Assembly: GCA_030706285.1 (NCBI GenBank)
Contig: JAUZOU010000157.1
Location: forward strand, 1-6,976
Source of the DNA: Bacteroidota bacterium
Lineage (GTDB): Bacteria > Bacteroidota > Bacteroidia > Bacteroidales > UBA1402
Direction: 5' to 3'
DNA: 6,976 nt
Shown: piece by piece, positions 5,615 through 6,976 of the stretch
How the letters are laid out: each line of letters begins with the position of its first letter
Numbering within the stretch: position 1 is the stretch's first letter
The notes under the pieces: model-generated
Databases searched by the model: none
The model's input: the letters and a program-made list of their open reading frames with translations, nothing else
Told to the model about the DNA's origin: nothing
Translations under genes and position numbers: made by a program

Positions 5615-6976
5615 ATGGACAAAGTGACTATACTGCCATCGGAAACGATGGGCAACCACTTCATCTCTCCTGAATTTTTACCGGAAGGAAAAGATGAAAA
5701 TTACCTCAGAAACACTCAAACAAGCCTCCCGGAGAACGGTTGGAGACAGTTACGTTCAGATGAGGTAGAGCGGTTGGTCAAAAACGACAATACGGCACAA
5801 AACTGGGATGACATCTTAGTGTCCGATCCGTTTGAGCCAAAAATGATCAAAAACAATCAATTTTTCGGATTGGTAAGGATCGGCTGTGTCCGGAATGTCA
5901 TTCTCCAGTATCATGATTTGAGGATGCCGGTTGGCATTTCCAACAGTCTCATTATATCCTGTGATATCGGTAATGATGTTGCCATTCATGATGTTCATTA
6001 CCTGGCACACTACATCATTGGTGACAGTTCCATCCTGTTCAATATCCAGGAAATGAACACAACCGATCATGCCAAGTTTGGCAATGGTATAATAAAGGAC
6101 GGAGAGCCGGAAAGTGTCAGAACATGGCTTGAATTGATGAACGAAACCGGTTGTCGCAAAGTGCTTCCTTTTGATGGCATGATCGCTGCGGATGCCTATT
6201 TGTGGGCGAGACACATCGAAGACAAGTCTTTACAGGAAAGGCTGAAACACATCACCCAGGAAAGTATGGACGACCGTCGAGGTTATTACGGTACCACCGG
6301 CAACTATTGTGTGATCAAAAACTGTAGCATCATCAAAGATGCGAAAGTCGGTACGCACGCTTACATCAAAGGCGCCAGCAAATTAAAGAACATTACCATC
6401 AATTCCTCCGAAGAAGAGCCGGCCCAGATCGGTGAAGGGGTTGTCCTTGTTAATGGGATTGTGGGCTACGGCTGTCATATTTTCTACAACTGCATCGCTA
6501 TCCGTTTTATTTTGGGCGACAATTCAAGCTTAAAATACGGAGCCCGTTTGCTCAATTCGTTTTTGGGAGACAACTCGACGATTTCTTGTTGCGAAGTATT
6601 GAATAATCTCATTTTTCCGGCGCATGAGCAACATCATAACAACTCGTTTCTGGTAGCGGCTCTCGTTATGGGACAGAGCAACCTTGCCGCTGGAGCCACA
6701 TTGGGATCCAACCACAATAGCCGTTCGAATGACAATGAAATACAGGCCGGCCGAGGTTTCTGGCCCGGTCTATGTACTAGTATAAAACATTCTTCCCGTT
6801 TTGCCTCCTATACGTTGCTGTCCAAGTCTGATTATCCGGCTGAACTGGATATCAAGATGCCATTTTCATTGGTGAACAACAACTTGTCAAAAGACAGACT
6901 GGAAGTGATGCCTGCTTTCTGGTGGATGTACAATATGTACGCACTTGCAAGAAATGCCTCCAAATATCAGCAACGA
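5615..6976 (+). CDS. DUF4954 family protein, left-handed beta-helix type (3' end outside window)
   Basis: The frame from ATG 5615 stays open for 454 codons to the last base, so the C-terminal part is missing; relatives have roughly 650-700 residues. The protein shows recurring hexapeptide-like steps (IGNDVAI, IGDSSIL, VGTHAYI, IGEGVVL, LGDNSSL, LGDNSTI at about 118-324) that build a left-handed beta-helix, as in sugar nucleotidyl- and acyltransferases. Strong family text is ATLGSNHNSRSNDNEIQAGR (361-380), GFWPGLCTSIKHSSRFASYT (381-400), YPAELDIKMPFSLV (407-420) and MPAFWWMYNMYALARN (432-447). DUF4954 proteins are typical of Bacteroidota and have no proven function; an acyltransferase or nucleotidyltransferase-like activity is only a structural analogy. 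H337, H340, H341, H367 and the N366-H367-N368 stretch are candidate active-site residues by analogy to histidine-dependent hexapeptide acyltransferases. Another ATG lies at codon 12 (5648). It probably has its own promoter, 167 bp after the preceding gene. Confidence 0.88.
   Translation, partial: MDKVTILPSETMGNHFISPEFLPEGKDENYLRNTQTSLPENGWRQLRSDEVERLVKNDNTAQNWDDILVSDPFEPKMIKNNQFFGLVRIGCVRNVILQYHDLRMPVGISNSLIISCDIGNDVAIHDVHYLAHYIIGDSSILFNIQEMNTTDHAKFGNGIIKDGEPESVRTWLELMNETGCRKVLPFDGMIAADAYLWARHIEDKSLQERLKHITQESMDDRRGYYGTTGNYCVIKNCSIIKDAKVGTHAYIKGASKLKNITINSSEEEPAQIGEGVVLVNGIVGYGCHIFYNCIAIRFILGDNSSLKYGARLLNSFLGDNSTISCCEVLNNLIFPAHEQHHNNSFLVAALVMGQSNLAAGATLGSNHNSRSNDNEIQAGRGFWPGLCTSIKHSSRFASYTLLSKSDYPAELDIKMPFSLVNNNLSKDRLEVMPAFWWMYNMYALARNASKYQQR

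Noticed and set aside
5816..6214. Minus-strand ORF of 132 codons
   Set aside because: It is antisense to the DUF4954 gene, whose plus-strand frame carries the family motifs.
1..6976. Novel defence or other multi-gene system, tRNA or rRNA genes
   Set aside because: All substantial genes fall in known families (delta-60, IS110, IS66, RadA, COG2509, DUF4954). No cloverleaf, rRNA segment, reverse transcriptase, nuclease/helicase cluster or toxin-antitoxin pair was seen.

Overview
The window looks like chromosomal DNA from a member of the Bacteroidota. Three things support this: a secreted delta-60 repeat protein, a gene of the DUF4954 type (a family I know mainly from Bacteroidota), and TAnnTTTG-type -7 promoter boxes in place of E. 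coli-like -10 boxes. Recognisable Shine-Dalgarno sites are scarce. The genus cannot be fixed from sequence alone.

Layout. (a) 1-872, minus strand: the N-terminal part of a secreted beta-structured protein built from 51-residue delta-60 repeats, with an exact 153-bp DNA period; it runs off the left edge. (b) About 873-2427: a graveyard of insertion sequences. The 5' part of an IS110-family transposase gene (1072-1508), preceded by a structured non-coding leader, is cut by the left end of an IS66-family element whose first bases (GTAA, 1509-1512) supply the stop codon. The IS66 piece keeps an intact accessory gene tnpA (1588-1935) and a frameshifted start of tnpB (from 1941). The IS66 transposase tnpC, the IS66 right end and the rest of the IS110 gene are all missing. 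About 300 bp of unassigned DNA with an imperfect ~60-bp duplication follows. (c) 2428-6976, plus strand: three ordinary-looking chromosomal genes: radA (DNA repair/recombination ATPase), a COG2509-type FAD-dependent dehydrogenase 17 bp downstream, and, after a 167-bp gap with its own likely promoter, a DUF4954 beta-helix protein that runs off the right edge.

How the parts relate. radA and the FAD gene are probably co-transcribed from a promoter just downstream of the IS debris. The DUF4954 gene is probably a separate unit. The mobile part is decayed: neither IS could move by itself with what is present here.

I did not find a convincing new defence or other multi-gene system. The most unusual structure is the IS110 leader: a 26-nt imperfect inverted repeat whose 3' arm contains the transposase start codon, plus a separate GC-rich hairpin upstream. 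This could be a remnant of an IS110 left end with its guide (bridge) RNA, but that is inference.
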